A DNA stretch of 17,495 nt from Bacteroidaceae bacterium (lineage in GTDB: Bacteria; Bacteroidota; Bacteroidia; Bacteroidales; Bacteroidaceae): assembly GCA_016302965.1 (NCBI GenBank), contig JAEDMP010000049.1:1-17495 (forward strand). The letters run 5' to 3'. This document shows positions 1-7,703 of the stretch, piece by piece. The stretch's first letter is position 1, and each line of letters begins with the position of its first letter. The notes under the pieces were generated by a model. That model was not told where the DNA came from. It made no database searches and saw nothing but the letters and a program-made list of their open reading frames with translations. Made by a program: the position numbers and the translations under genes.

Positions 1-844
1 AGCCACCCTCGAAGTTGAACACACCGTTGTCGTCCCATCCGTGCTCGTCGTCACCAATGAGGCGGCGCTTGGGATCGGTAGACAGAGTGGTCTTGCCGGT
101 ACCTGAGAGACCGAAGAAGATAGCGGTGTTCTCGCCGTTCATGTCGCAGTTGGCAGAGCAGTGCATGGAAGCGATGCCCTGGAGAGGCAGGTAGTAGTTC
201 ATCATAGAGAACATACCCTTCTTCATCTCACCGCCATACCAGGTGTTGATGATTACCTGCTCACGGCTGGTTACGTTGAAGACAACAGCGGTCTCAGAGT
301 TGAGTCCGAGCTCCTTGTAGTTCTCAACCTTGGCCTTGGAAGCATTGTAAACGATGAAGTTGGGCTCGAATTCCTCCAGTTCCTCCTCGGTGGGACGGAT
401 GAACATGTTCTTCACGAAGTGTGCCTGCCAAGCCACCTCCATGATGAAACGAACAGCCATACGGGTATCCTTGTTGGCACCGCAGAAGCCGTCGATTACA
501 TAGAGTTTCTTGCCGGAGAGTTCCTCCTGGGCAATCTTCTTCACGGCAGCCCAAGCCTCCTTGGTAACGGGCTTGTTGTCGTTCTTATAGTCATCAGAAG
601 TCCACCAAATGGTGTCGTGAGAGTTCTCATCGTCTACGATGAACTTATCCTTGGGAGAACGGCCGGTATAGATACCTGTCATCACGTTCACTGCGCCGAG
701 CTCAGTGTTCTGACCCTTGTCGAAACCGGTGAGGGTTTCCTTGGTCTCCTCTTCAAAAAGTACTTCGTAAGAAGGATTGTACACAACCTCGGTAGCTCCG
801 CAGATTCCGTACTGCTCTAAAACTGACTTGTTAAACTTTGCCAT
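1..844 (-). CDS. pckA: Phosphoenolpyruvate carboxykinase (ATP), N-terminal part
   Basis: Cytoplasmic enzyme that interconverts oxaloacetate + ATP with PEP + CO2 + ADP. In fermentative Bacteroidota it often runs in the CO2-fixing direction toward succinate (family knowledge). Only the first 281 codons are present; the family is about 535-540 residues, so the C-terminal half lies beyond the left edge. The protein begins MAKFNKSVLEQYGI from the ATG at 844-842. An early block reads TGIYTGRSPKDKF, typical of the substrate-binding N-terminal domain. The ATP-binding P-loop GLSGTGKTT has its lysine near residue 251, and is followed by STDPKR and the metal-site segment IGDDEHGWDD, ending NFEGG at the edge. 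No frame interruption is visible. It is transcribed from a Bacteroidota-type promoter at 920-951, divergently from korAB. The identification is very firm. Confidence 0.97.
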   Translation of the reverse strand, partial: MAKFNKSVLEQYGICGATEVVYNPSYEVLFEEETKETLTGFDKGQNTELGAVNVMTGIYTGRSPKDKFIVDDENSHDTIWWTSDDYKNDNKPVTKEAWAAVKKIAQEELSGKKLYVIDGFCGANKDTRMAVRFIMEVAWQAHFVKNMFIRPTEEELEEFEPNFIVYNASKAKVENYKELGLNSETAVVFNVTSREQVIINTWYGGEMKKGMFSMMNYYLPLQGIASMHCSANCDMNGENTAIFFGLSGTGKTTLSTDPKRRLIGDDEHGWDDNGVFNFEGG

Positions 845-919
845 TTTTGTTTTGATGTATTTAAAAAGTGAATATATATGTCCTATTGGTGAGTTGTAAT
901 CCTGTCACTAAAATCGCCG

Positions 920-951
920 CAAAGATAACAAAAAATCAAGATTTACGCAAA
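920..951 (-). promoter_or_regulatory. Bacteroidota-type promoter for pckA
   Basis: Read on the minus strand, TTTG (951-948) is followed by a 20-bp spacer and TATCTTTG (927-920). This is an exact match to the TAnnTTTG -7 box at the canonical distance from the -33 TTTG. Transcription would begin around 910-915, giving a 5' leader of about 65-70 nt before the pckA ATG. This is a consensus match only; no start-site data are available. Confidence 0.8.
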
Positions 952-1227
952 TAAAATCATCCTCATTTCTTTTTTGGGCTTTGCTTTTTAGGATAAAGTA
1001 ACGAAAATGGCTTTTACAGAAGGTTTTTTTGTCACATTGAGTTGGCAAACATCCCTTTTTAGTAGATAACTATTATCTCAGGGTCACAATTCAACACAAT
1101 ATGTTTGAAAAAACCATCAAATACTTGCATTTTGTCATGTTTCAAGTAAAAAGAGACATTCATCTGATAGAAAATTCGCTAAAAATAAAGTTTTTTAGTC
1201 ATTTTAGACATTTTTCTAGGAAAAGAT

Positions 1228-1258
1228 TTTGCCAATTCAATAATCTTTCCGAAATTTG
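1228..1258 (+). promoter_or_regulatory. Bacteroidota-type promoter for korAB
   Basis: TTTG (1228-1231), a 19-bp spacer, then GAAATTTG (1251-1258). This matches seven of eight positions of an ideal -7 box, counting the two free ones, with correct -33 spacing. Transcription would begin around 1263-1267, leaving a leader of about 105-110 nt before the korA ATG at 1374. I saw no strong Shine-Dalgarno sequence, which is usual in this phylum. Confidence 0.65.
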
Positions 1259-1373
1259 CAGCGTATTACAACAGTTGAAGGCTGGAAAGGTTGAAAATGG
1301 GGCACTGACAGCCATGGTCAACACCCATGACCGAGCAAGCCGAAAGAACAGAAAGAAATATTATTATTAAGGT

Positions 1374-3224
1374 ATGGCAGAAAAAATCGAAATCAAAGAG
1401 TTAGACCAAGTGGTGGTTAGATTCTCCGGCGATTCCGGCGACGGAATGCAGCTGGCAGGTAACATTTTCTCTACTGTGTCTGCTACGGTCGGCAACGGCA
1501 TCTCTACCTTCCCCGACTATCCTGCAGACATCCGAGCCCCGCAAGGTTCGCTCACTGGTGTATCAGGATTCCAGGTGCACATCGGAGCCGGGAAGGTATT
1601 CACCCCCGGCGACAAATGTGACGTATTGGTGGCTATGAACGCTGCAGCACTGAAGACGCAACTCAAATATGCCAAAGCACAAGCTACCATCATCATCGAC
1701 ACGGACAGCTTCGGCCCCAAAGACCTGCAGAAGGCAGAGTTCCAGACCGAAGACTATCTCGGCGAACTGGGCGTAGACCCCGACCGCGTAGTGGCTTGCC
1801 CCATCACCAAGATGGTGAAAGACTGCCTGGCCGACAGCGGCATGGACAACAAGTCGGTGCTCAAGTGCAGAAACATGTTTGCACTGGGACTCGTCTGCTG
1901 GCTCTTCAACCGCGACCTGAAACTCGTGGCCAACTTCCTCAGAGAGAAGTTTGCCAAGAAACCGCAGATTGCCGAGAACAACATCAAGGTGGTGGAAGCC
2001 GGATTTGATTATGGTCACAACGTTCACGCCAGTGTGCCTGCCACCTACCGCATCGAATCGAAGGAAAAAGTGCAGGGACGCTATATGGACATCACCGGCA
2101 ACAAGGCTACGGCGTACGGCCTCATTGCTGCCGCGGAGAAGGCCGGACTGAAACTTTTCCTCGGTTCCTACCCCATCACTCCCGCTACCGACATCCTGCA
2201 TGAGCTGTCGAAGCACAAGTCGTGTGGCGTGATTACCGTACAGTGTGAAGACGAAATCAGCGGATGTGCCAGCGCTCTGGGTGCTGCCTTTGCCGGCGCC
2301 CTGGCCGTCACCTCCACCTCCGGCCCTGGTATCTGCCTGAAGTCGGAAGCCATGAACCTGGCCGTCATCGACGAGCTGCCTCTCGTCATCATCGACGTAC
2401 AGCGCGGCGGCCCCTCTACCGGACTGCCCACCAAGAGCGAACAGACCGACCTGCTGCAGGCTCTCTACGGCCGCAACGGCGAAAGCCCCATGCCCGTGAT
2501 TGCCGCTACCAGCCCCACCGACTGCTTCGACGCCGCCTACCAGGCATCGAAGATGGCACTGGAACATCTCACGCCCGTCATCCTGCTCACCGATGCCTTC
2601 ATCGCCAACGGTTCGGCAGCATGGAAACTGCCCACCATGGACACCCTGCCCACTATCGCCCCCCACTACGTGACCCCCGAAATGAAGGGCAACTACACGC
2701 CTTATCAGAGAGACGAGGAGACCATGGTGCGCTACTGGGCCATTCCCGGACAGGAAGGCTATACCCACATCCTCGGAGGTCTGGAGAAGGACGGCAAGAC
2801 CGGTGCCATCTCAACGGAACCCGAAAACCACGACATCATGTGCCGACTGAGAGCCGAAAAAGTGGCACGAATCCCCGTACCCGACCTGGAAGTGGAAGGC
2901 GACAAGGAGGATGCCGAACTGCTCATCGTGGGATTCGGAAGCACCTACGGCCACCTCTACAGCGCGATGGAAGAACTGCAGAAGGAGGGACACAAGGTGG
3001 CATTGGCACAACTGAAGTTCATCAACCCACTGCCTAAGAATACCGCCGAGGTGATGAAGAAATACAAGAAGGTTGTAGTGGCCGAACAGAACCTCGGACA
3101 GCTGGCAGCCTACCTGCGTGCCAAGGTGGACGGATTTGCCCCCTATCAATTCAACCAGGTGAAGGGACAACCCTTTGTGGTGAGCGAACTGAAAAAGGCT
3201 TTCGCAGCTATCATCAACGCATAA
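1374..3224 (+). CDS. korA: 2-oxoacid:ferredoxin oxidoreductase, fused gamma-alpha subunit
   Basis: Large subunit of the enzyme that oxidatively decarboxylates a 2-oxoacid, most likely 2-oxoglutarate, to the acyl-CoA with reduction of ferredoxin; the reaction is reversible. The 616-residue protein has the fused layout: an N-terminal gamma domain (about residues 12-205) with FSGDSGDGMQLAG at 17-29, then the alpha pyrimidine-binding domain (about 235-480) with YPITP at 266-270 and TSTSGPG at 313-319, then a transketolase-C-like C-terminal domain (about 525-616). YPITP is the known family signature near the CoA/oxoacid site. The ATG at 1374 gives MAEKIEIKEL, a normal N-terminus. The beta subunit follows 85 bp downstream. 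Substrate choice (2-oxoglutarate versus pyruvate or branched-chain acids) is inferred from the two-gene fused architecture and is less certain than the family. Confidence 0.93.
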   Translation: MAEKIEIKELDQVVVRFSGDSGDGMQLAGNIFSTVSATVGNGISTFPDYPADIRAPQGSLTGVSGFQVHIGAGKVFTPGDKCDVLVAMNAAALKTQLKYAKAQATIIIDTDSFGPKDLQKAEFQTEDYLGELGVDPDRVVACPITKMVKDCLADSGMDNKSVLKCRNMFALGLVCWLFNRDLKLVANFLREKFAKKPQIAENNIKVVEAGFDYGHNVHASVPATYRIESKEKVQGRYMDITGNKATAYGLIAAAEKAGLKLFLGSYPITPATDILHELSKHKSCGVITVQCEDEISGCASALGAAFAGALAVTSTSGPGICLKSEAMNLAVIDELPLVIIDVQRGGPSTGLPTKSEQTDLLQALYGRNGESPMPVIAATSPTDCFDAAYQASKMALEHLTPVILLTDAFIANGSAAWKLPTMDTLPTIAPHYVTPEMKGNYTPYQRDEETMVRYWAIPGQEGYTHILGGLEKDGKTGAISTEPENHDIMCRLRAEKVARIPVPDLEVEGDKEDAELLIVGFGSTYGHLYSAMEELQKEGHKVALAQLKFINPLPKNTAEVMKKYKKVVVAEQNLGQLAAYLRAKVDGFAPYQFNQVKGQPFVVSELKKAFAAIINA

Positions 3225-3309
3225 CTACCTCTATCATCCAAGAAACCAAGACCAACCGTTGAAACAAATAGAGGAAACAACAGTTGAAACGAAAAAAGAC
3301 AAAACGAAC

Positions 3310-4311
3310 ATGTACGAAGTAAGCGACTATAAGAAGGGACAACCCAGATGGTGTCCCGGATGCGGAGACCACTTCTTCCTGGCCTCTCTGCACAAAGCCA
3401 TGGCCGAGGTGGGCGTGGCCCCACACAACATCGCAGTCATCTCGGGTATCGGATGCTCCAGCCGACTGCCCTATTACGTAAACACCTATGCCATGCAGAC
3501 CGTGCACGGACGCGCTGCTGCCATCGCCACAGGAGCCAAGGTGACCAACCCCGACCTCACCGTCTGGCAAATCAGCGGCGACGGTGACGGACTCGCCATC
3601 GGCGGCAACCACTTCATCCATGCCATGCGACGCAATATCGACCTGAACATGATTCTGCTCAACAACCGTATCTACGGACTGACCAAGGGACAGTATTCAC
3701 CCACCAGTCCAAGAGGATTCGTATCGAAATCGAGCCCATACGGAACAGTGGAAGACCCGTTCCGCCCCGCCGAACTCTGTTTCGGAGCACGAGGACACTT
3801 CTTTGCCAGAGCCGTGGCCACCGACGCCCCCGCTACCGTGGAGGTGCTGAAGGCTGCCTACCAGCACAAAGGTGCATCGGTATGCGAGATTCTGCAGAAC
3901 TGCGTCATCTTCAACAACGGATGCTATGACCCCATCTACAACAAGGAGGGACGAAAGAAGAATGCCATCTACGTGAAGCACGGCGAGAAACTGGTGTTCG
4001 GCGAGAACAATGAATACGGACTCGTGCAGGAGGGATTCGGACTGAAAGTGGTGGAAATTGGCAAAGACGGCTATACCATCGACGACATCCTGGTACACGA
4101 TGCCCACTGCGAGGACAACACGCTGCAGCTGAAACTGGCGATGATGGACAACGAGCACGGATTCCCCGTGGCTCTCGGTGTCATCAGAGATGTGGAAGCT
4201 CCCACCTACGACGAGGCTGTGAACGCACAGATTGAGCAGGTGAAAGGCATGAAGAAATACCACAACTTTGAGGAACTGCTCGAGACAAACGATACTTGGG
4301 AGGTGAAGTAA
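3310..4311 (+). CDS. korB: 2-oxoacid:ferredoxin oxidoreductase, beta subunit
   Basis: Thiamine-diphosphate and [4Fe-4S]-binding subunit that pairs with KorA. From the ATG at 3310 it is 333 residues, beginning MYEVSDYKKGQPRWCPGCG, the usual length and N-terminus. An in-frame TTG at 3259 would add 17 charged residues (KQIEETTVETKKDKTN) that the family lacks, so I prefer 3310. The probable cluster ligands are visible: C15 and C18 in WCPGCGDH, C49 in GIGCSSR and C198 in ILQNC. The ThDP motif starts at GDGDG (90-94) and ends at the LLNN pair (118-119). There is no separate ferredoxin-like delta subunit next door, so this is the two-subunit type that uses free ferredoxin. It is presumably cotranscribed with korA from the promoter at 1228-1258. 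Confidence 0.93.
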   Translation: MYEVSDYKKGQPRWCPGCGDHFFLASLHKAMAEVGVAPHNIAVISGIGCSSRLPYYVNTYAMQTVHGRAAAIATGAKVTNPDLTVWQISGDGDGLAIGGNHFIHAMRRNIDLNMILLNNRIYGLTKGQYSPTSPRGFVSKSSPYGTVEDPFRPAELCFGARGHFFARAVATDAPATVEVLKAAYQHKGASVCEILQNCVIFNNGCYDPIYNKEGRKKNAIYVKHGEKLVFGENNEYGLVQEGFGLKVVEIGKDGYTIDDILVHDAHCEDNTLQLKLAMMDNEHGFPVALGVIRDVEAPTYDEAVNAQIEQVKGMKKYHNFEELLETNDTWEVK

Positions 4312-4329
4312 TTCCCTCTCCCTCACCAA

Positions 4330-4386
4330 CATCCATCTGGTTTTTCCCCAAATGCCCAAGTGCAAAGGGGGCAAGCCAGATGGATG
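4330..4386 (+). terminator. Long hairpin after korB (possible terminator or RNA-stability element)
   Basis: CATCCATCTGG (4330-4340) pairs perfectly with CCAGATGGATG (4376-4386). Pairing continues inward with GU/UA pairs and CCCC (4346-4349) against GGGG (4367-4370), giving a stem of about 20 bp with one mismatch. The roughly 17-nt loop can itself form TGC/GCA pairs. It lies 18 bp after the korB stop and 72 bp before the next gene. There is no U-tract after it, so intrinsic termination is uncertain; it could instead protect the korAB mRNA 3' end. Confidence 0.5.
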
Positions 4387-4458
4387 ATGCGTGAAATATC
4401 GATATCTCATTTCTATCTGTCTAACTATCTAACATTCATCAATCACAAAAAAAGAGTT

Positions 4459-5829
4459 ATGGAAAAAAAATTACTCCTTGCCGCCGCCTTGTTCGGAGCG
4501 GCTTTGATGCCTGCAGAGGCACAGAACTACGAATACTACGAATTTACTAATGACGTATGGATTGACGACAACGGCGATTCCAATGTGCCAGTGGGCGTAT
4601 TCCACAAGGTGTCGGCCAACGGACGCTATGCCGTGGGCTGTGATGACATTCTCATCACGGGTGCCGCCTACTACTGGGATGCCGAGGATTCGGAAGTGCT
4701 TAACTACATCGTGGATGGCTACAACCGCTACGGACTCTATGACGTGGCCAACGACGGAACCATGGTGGGACTGTTCGAGGACAGGGAAGACCTGGAGGTA
4801 ATGAGCATTTGCTATCCCGGCTACTACACCGTAGAGAACGGATGGACCCAGCTGCCTGTTCCCGACGACTACTCCACCTACTACAATACCCAGATGGACT
4901 ATGTCACGACTGCACGGGCCATCACCCCGGATGCCCAGTATATCATCGGCCACTATTACGCCACCACCGGCTACAAGGAGACCCTCTTCGGAAACACCGA
5001 AAAAGTCAACCTCCTGCCCATCGTCTGGAAAAAGACCGACACGGGATATGTCATCGACAAGGTGTATACCGACATGAAGGAAAACGGTTACAACTATGTA
5101 GAAGGCGAACTCGTGAAAGCAGAGCCGGAGAGAATCAACTGGCAAAACTTCTTCGTCTATGACGTAAGCAACGATGGAAAGACCATTGTAGGCTATAACC
5201 TGGCTGATGCAGGCGGTTTCAACCCTGCCATCATCCGCGACGGCAAACTGATCCAGTTGTTCGAATGCGGATTTGAGACCGACGATGACCGCAACTTCAA
5301 TGGTGGAATCTGCAACAGCATTGATGCCAACGGCAACATCTACGGCTACTACGAAATGGCTGATGGTTCCGGCAAGTACTTCACCTATACCAACGACGAC
5401 AAACTCGTATTCACCCAGCAGTTTAATATGTGCGCCGACAAAGACGGCAATCTGGTCACCCTCTCCTTCAACAGTCTTTCCCACGCACAGGACTGCAGCG
5501 AGGACGGTTCATTAGTGGCTGGTGGCTGTAACCTCGTAACCGAGTTTGGTGTCCTGAATGTCCCCGCCCTGCTGTGGGACAGCAATCGCTATACAAGTGC
5601 CATTGAGCGGCCCAATGCCAACAATACCAAGATTGCCATCGACTACCGCTGCGGAGAACTCTTCGTGGATGGTGTCTACCATGAGGCCTCCATCTATGAT
5701 GCCAGCGGCAAACTGATTGACAGCGGACGCCAGGGCAAGTCGTTCAACATGAACAAGCTGCCTGCAGGTGTCTACATCGTAAAGGTGAACTCAGCCGAGG
5801 GTACACAGAGCTTCAAACTGAACAGATAA
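4459..5829 (+). CDS. Exported HAF-repeat-like protein with type IX-like C-terminal sorting tail
   Basis: A 456-residue secreted or surface protein of unknown function. MEKKLLLAAALFGAALMPAEA-Q is a clear Sec signal peptide, which fixes the ATG at 4459; the frame is open upstream but lacks a plausible start. The body carries about six degenerate repeats of the form D/N-x-x-G-x-x-x-V/I-G: SANGRYAVG (52-60), VANDGTMVG (96-104), TPDAQYIIG (156-164), VSNDGKTIVG (236-245), DANGNIYG (289-296) and SEDGSLVAG (347-355). These resemble HAF or beta-propeller-type extracellular repeats. The last 70 residues (about 386-456), with ASGKLIDSG and LPAGVYIVKV, form a Por-secretion-type C-terminal domain. It overlaps the next gene by one base (TAATG), so the two are probably translationally coupled. 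Repeat and tail identities are pattern-based; the ligand or substrate is unknown. Confidence 0.85.
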   Translation: MEKKLLLAAALFGAALMPAEAQNYEYYEFTNDVWIDDNGDSNVPVGVFHKVSANGRYAVGCDDILITGAAYYWDAEDSEVLNYIVDGYNRYGLYDVANDGTMVGLFEDREDLEVMSICYPGYYTVENGWTQLPVPDDYSTYYNTQMDYVTTARAITPDAQYIIGHYYATTGYKETLFGNTEKVNLLPIVWKKTDTGYVIDKVYTDMKENGYNYVEGELVKAEPERINWQNFFVYDVSNDGKTIVGYNLADAGGFNPAIIRDGKLIQLFECGFETDDDRNFNGGICNSIDANGNIYGYYEMADGSGKYFTYTNDDKLVFTQQFNMCADKDGNLVTLSFNSLSHAQDCSEDGSLVAGGCNLVTEFGVLNVPALLWDSNRYTSAIERPNANNTKIAIDYRCGELFVDGVYHEASIYDASGKLIDSGRQGKSFNMNKLPAGVYIVKVNSAEGTQSFKLNR

Positions 5830-7640
5830 TGGGAAAGAACATCAAGTGGATTGCCCCACTACTCGCCATACTATGGTCTTCCGCAGCAAACGCCGCGGAA
5901 GACCATAGTATGCTTTTGGGCAACGGACAAAACAAGTCGGTCACCATGACACAGGTGTCAAACGGGGTGAAGGCGGGTGCCGCCCTGCATTATCCGGCTG
6001 AAACCATGCAGACCTTCAGCGGATGCTGCATCACGGAACTGCATATCGACATCAACAAAGCTACAGGCAAGGACTCGTTGAGGGTGTTCATCACCCGCAA
6101 CCTGCAGGACGAACCGCTCTATGAGCAACGTTACACCGTGGCCCAAAAAGGATGGCAGACCCTCGTGCTCGAACAGCCCTTTGCCATCGACGGATCCGAA
6201 CTATTCATCGGATATGAGGTGGAGGGACAGCGCTATCTCCAGTACAGCAACCGCATCGTGGACGGTTTTGAGGAATGGATCCGTCACAAAAGTGACGGAT
6301 GGAAGAAATACACCGACCTCTACAGTGCTTCGATGTATGCAGTGGTAAGCGGCGAACAGCTGCCCGAACGGAACATCGTATTGCAGCATTGTGTGCTGCC
6401 CGCCTACACCAAACAGGGGGAGGAAATGGTCTTCAAGGGCAATTTCTTCAACATGGCTTCCACAGCGGTGAACAGCCTCGATATCGAGATTCTCGACCGG
6501 GGGGAAGTGGTAGAGACCGTCAACGTTGAAACGAACCAGACCGAACCACGCCAACAGGGCTCCTTCCAGATAGCGGGAGGTGCATCACTTGCGGCAGGAA
6601 GCCATGAACTCCAACTGCATGTGAAGGCGGTGAACGGCAGGGGCGACCTGGATGACAGCAACAACTACTCACGCACCACATCCCTGCTCTGCTGCCTGGA
6701 TCTGGTACCGCGCAACATATTGCTGGAGGTGTTCTCGACCGAGAAATGTACCAACTGCCCTTCCAAACATGAGGTGATTACGAAGGCCATGGCATCCAAA
6801 GAGAACGTGATTGAAGTGGTCCACCATGCGGGATTCTATGACGACCAGTTTACGGTGGATGCCAGCCGCGAATATGAATGGTTCTACCAAAAGGACCGGC
6901 TCTATGCACCGGCAGTGATGATGGACCGGACAGCACTCACCGACAACCATCCCGACATCTTCACCGAACAAGTGGCGATATTCAGCCCCTCTACGAGCAC
7001 CTTGGAGACCGTCTATGCCGAGCAGAACGCCACACCGGCCTATGCCCATATCCAGCTCTCCGGCTCTTACGACAGCGCTACCCGCACCCTTTCGATGGAT
7101 GTGAAAGGCAGTTCGATTGAAGGGATGCCCCTGCCCGACAGCCTGCGTCTGAACCTCTTCCTCACCGAAGACAGTCTCTTCACCATGACCCAGGCAGGAG
7201 CCACAGGCAACTACTATCACCGCCACAGTCTGCGTCAGTGTGTCACCCCTACCTGGGGAGAAGCCATCGAGAAGAATGCAGAAGGAGGCTTTGAGACAGA
7301 GAGACACTACGAAGTGACGCTGCCAGAGAACTGGAATGAACAGAAGATGGAGATGGTAGCCTTTATCTCAGCTGCCAACACCAGTGACAACACCCAGGCC
7401 CAAGTGCTCAACAGCAGTTCGAAAAGCATCGGGGAAGTGATTGCCGCAGGCATCAGCAGTCCTTGCGCTGAACGGCAAGCAAATGGCCTGAAACGGCCTG
7501 TTTGCTTGGAAGGTACCCTTTCCTTACCTGAAGGAAGAGAGAGAATAGCACTCTTCGACCTGTCCGGACGGAAAATTACCGAACTCAACAAGACCCGCCC
7601 CCAGACTCACATCACACGGGGCATCTATCTGATGCAGTAA
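5829..7640 (+). CDS. Omp28-like thioredoxin-fold exported protein
   Basis: A 603-residue exported protein. The signal peptide MGKNIKWIAPLLAILWSSAANA precedes AEDH. Residues about 40-175 look like a beta-rich domain, and about 185-290 like a CARDB/Ig-like domain. From about 295 comes an Omp28-type thioredoxin-like domain: ILLEVFSTEKCTNCP with CxxC at C307/C310, and YAPAVMMDR with a probable cis-Pro at 361. A further beta domain follows. The end (about 556-603) resembles a sorting tail (ALFDLSGRKITEL...GIYLMQ) but stops at the position where other tails continue for roughly ten more residues. The ATG overlaps the upstream stop (TAATG). A perfect 18-bp inverted repeat lies over codons 13-28. It could act in disulfide handling or simply bind at the surface; the function is not known. 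Confidence 0.85.
   Translation: MGKNIKWIAPLLAILWSSAANAAEDHSMLLGNGQNKSVTMTQVSNGVKAGAALHYPAETMQTFSGCCITELHIDINKATGKDSLRVFITRNLQDEPLYEQRYTVAQKGWQTLVLEQPFAIDGSELFIGYEVEGQRYLQYSNRIVDGFEEWIRHKSDGWKKYTDLYSASMYAVVSGEQLPERNIVLQHCVLPAYTKQGEEMVFKGNFFNMASTAVNSLDIEILDRGEVVETVNVETNQTEPRQQGSFQIAGGASLAAGSHELQLHVKAVNGRGDLDDSNNYSRTTSLLCCLDLVPRNILLEVFSTEKCTNCPSKHEVITKAMASKENVIEVVHHAGFYDDQFTVDASREYEWFYQKDRLYAPAVMMDRTALTDNHPDIFTEQVAIFSPSTSTLETVYAEQNATPAYAHIQLSGSYDSATRTLSMDVKGSSIEGMPLPDSLRLNLFLTEDSLFTMTQAGATGNYYHRHSLRQCVTPTWGEAIEKNAEGGFETERHYEVTLPENWNEQKMEMVAFISAANTSDNTQAQVLNSSSKSIGEVIAAGISSPCAERQANGLKRPVCLEGTLSLPEGRERIALFDLSGRKITELNKTRPQTHITRGIYLMQ
5867..5912. repeat. Perfect 18-bp inverted repeat inside the Omp28-like gene
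   Basis: CATACTATGGTCTTCCGC (5867-5884) is the exact reverse complement of GCGGAAGACCATAGTATG (5895-5912), separated by a 10-bp loop. It begins 38 bases after the start of the ATG and spans the codons for the signal-peptide core and cleavage region (residues 13-28), with the frame intact. In mRNA it would form a very stable hairpin just behind the initiating ribosome's footprint. The spacer is too small for a conventional invertible segment. Confidence 0.9.
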
Positions 7641-7659
7641 AGGAAACAAAAAAGAAAAC

Positions 7660-7698
7660 ATACGGGGAGTGACCAGATTTCATGGACACTCCCCGTAT
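7660..7698. terminator. Shared bidirectional terminator between the Omp28-like gene and murI
   Basis: ATACGGGGAGTG (7660-7671) pairs perfectly with CACTCCCCGTAT (7687-7698), a 12-bp stem. The 15-nt loop can add three CCA/TGG pairs. On the minus strand the stem is followed by a T-rich run (complement of 7643-7659), a good intrinsic terminator for murI, whose stop is at 7704. On the plus strand it lies 20 bp after the Omp28-like stop with a weaker T-tract. Confidence 0.85.
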
Positions 7699-7703
7699 TG
7701 TAT

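Larger units (their letters stand above)
845..1373. other. Divergent AT-rich intergenic region between pckA and korA
   Basis: This stretch of 529 bases has no convincing gene. It holds the pckA promoter (920-951) and the korA promoter (1228-1258), facing outward. The roughly 275 bases between them are rich in A/T runs. They contain a small inverted repeat, AGATAA-cta-TTATCT (1064-1078), that could be a binding site but is too short to claim. The open frame at 1101-1370 is low-complexity, rich in Lys/Phe/His, contains the korA promoter and resembles no family I recognise, so it is probably not translated. Confidence 0.6.

Noticed and set aside
1101..1370. 89-codon open frame upstream of korA
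   Set aside because: It is AT-rich with low-complexity composition and no recognisable family, and the korA promoter at 1228-1258 lies inside it.
1563..2768. 401-codon open frame antisense to korA
   Set aside because: It is a shadow of the GC3-rich korA codons; its His/Val/Gly-rich composition has no domain signature.
5867..5912. Invertible promoter/phase-variation switch
   Set aside because: The spacer between the arms is only 10 bp, too small to carry a promoter, and no recombinase gene is nearby.
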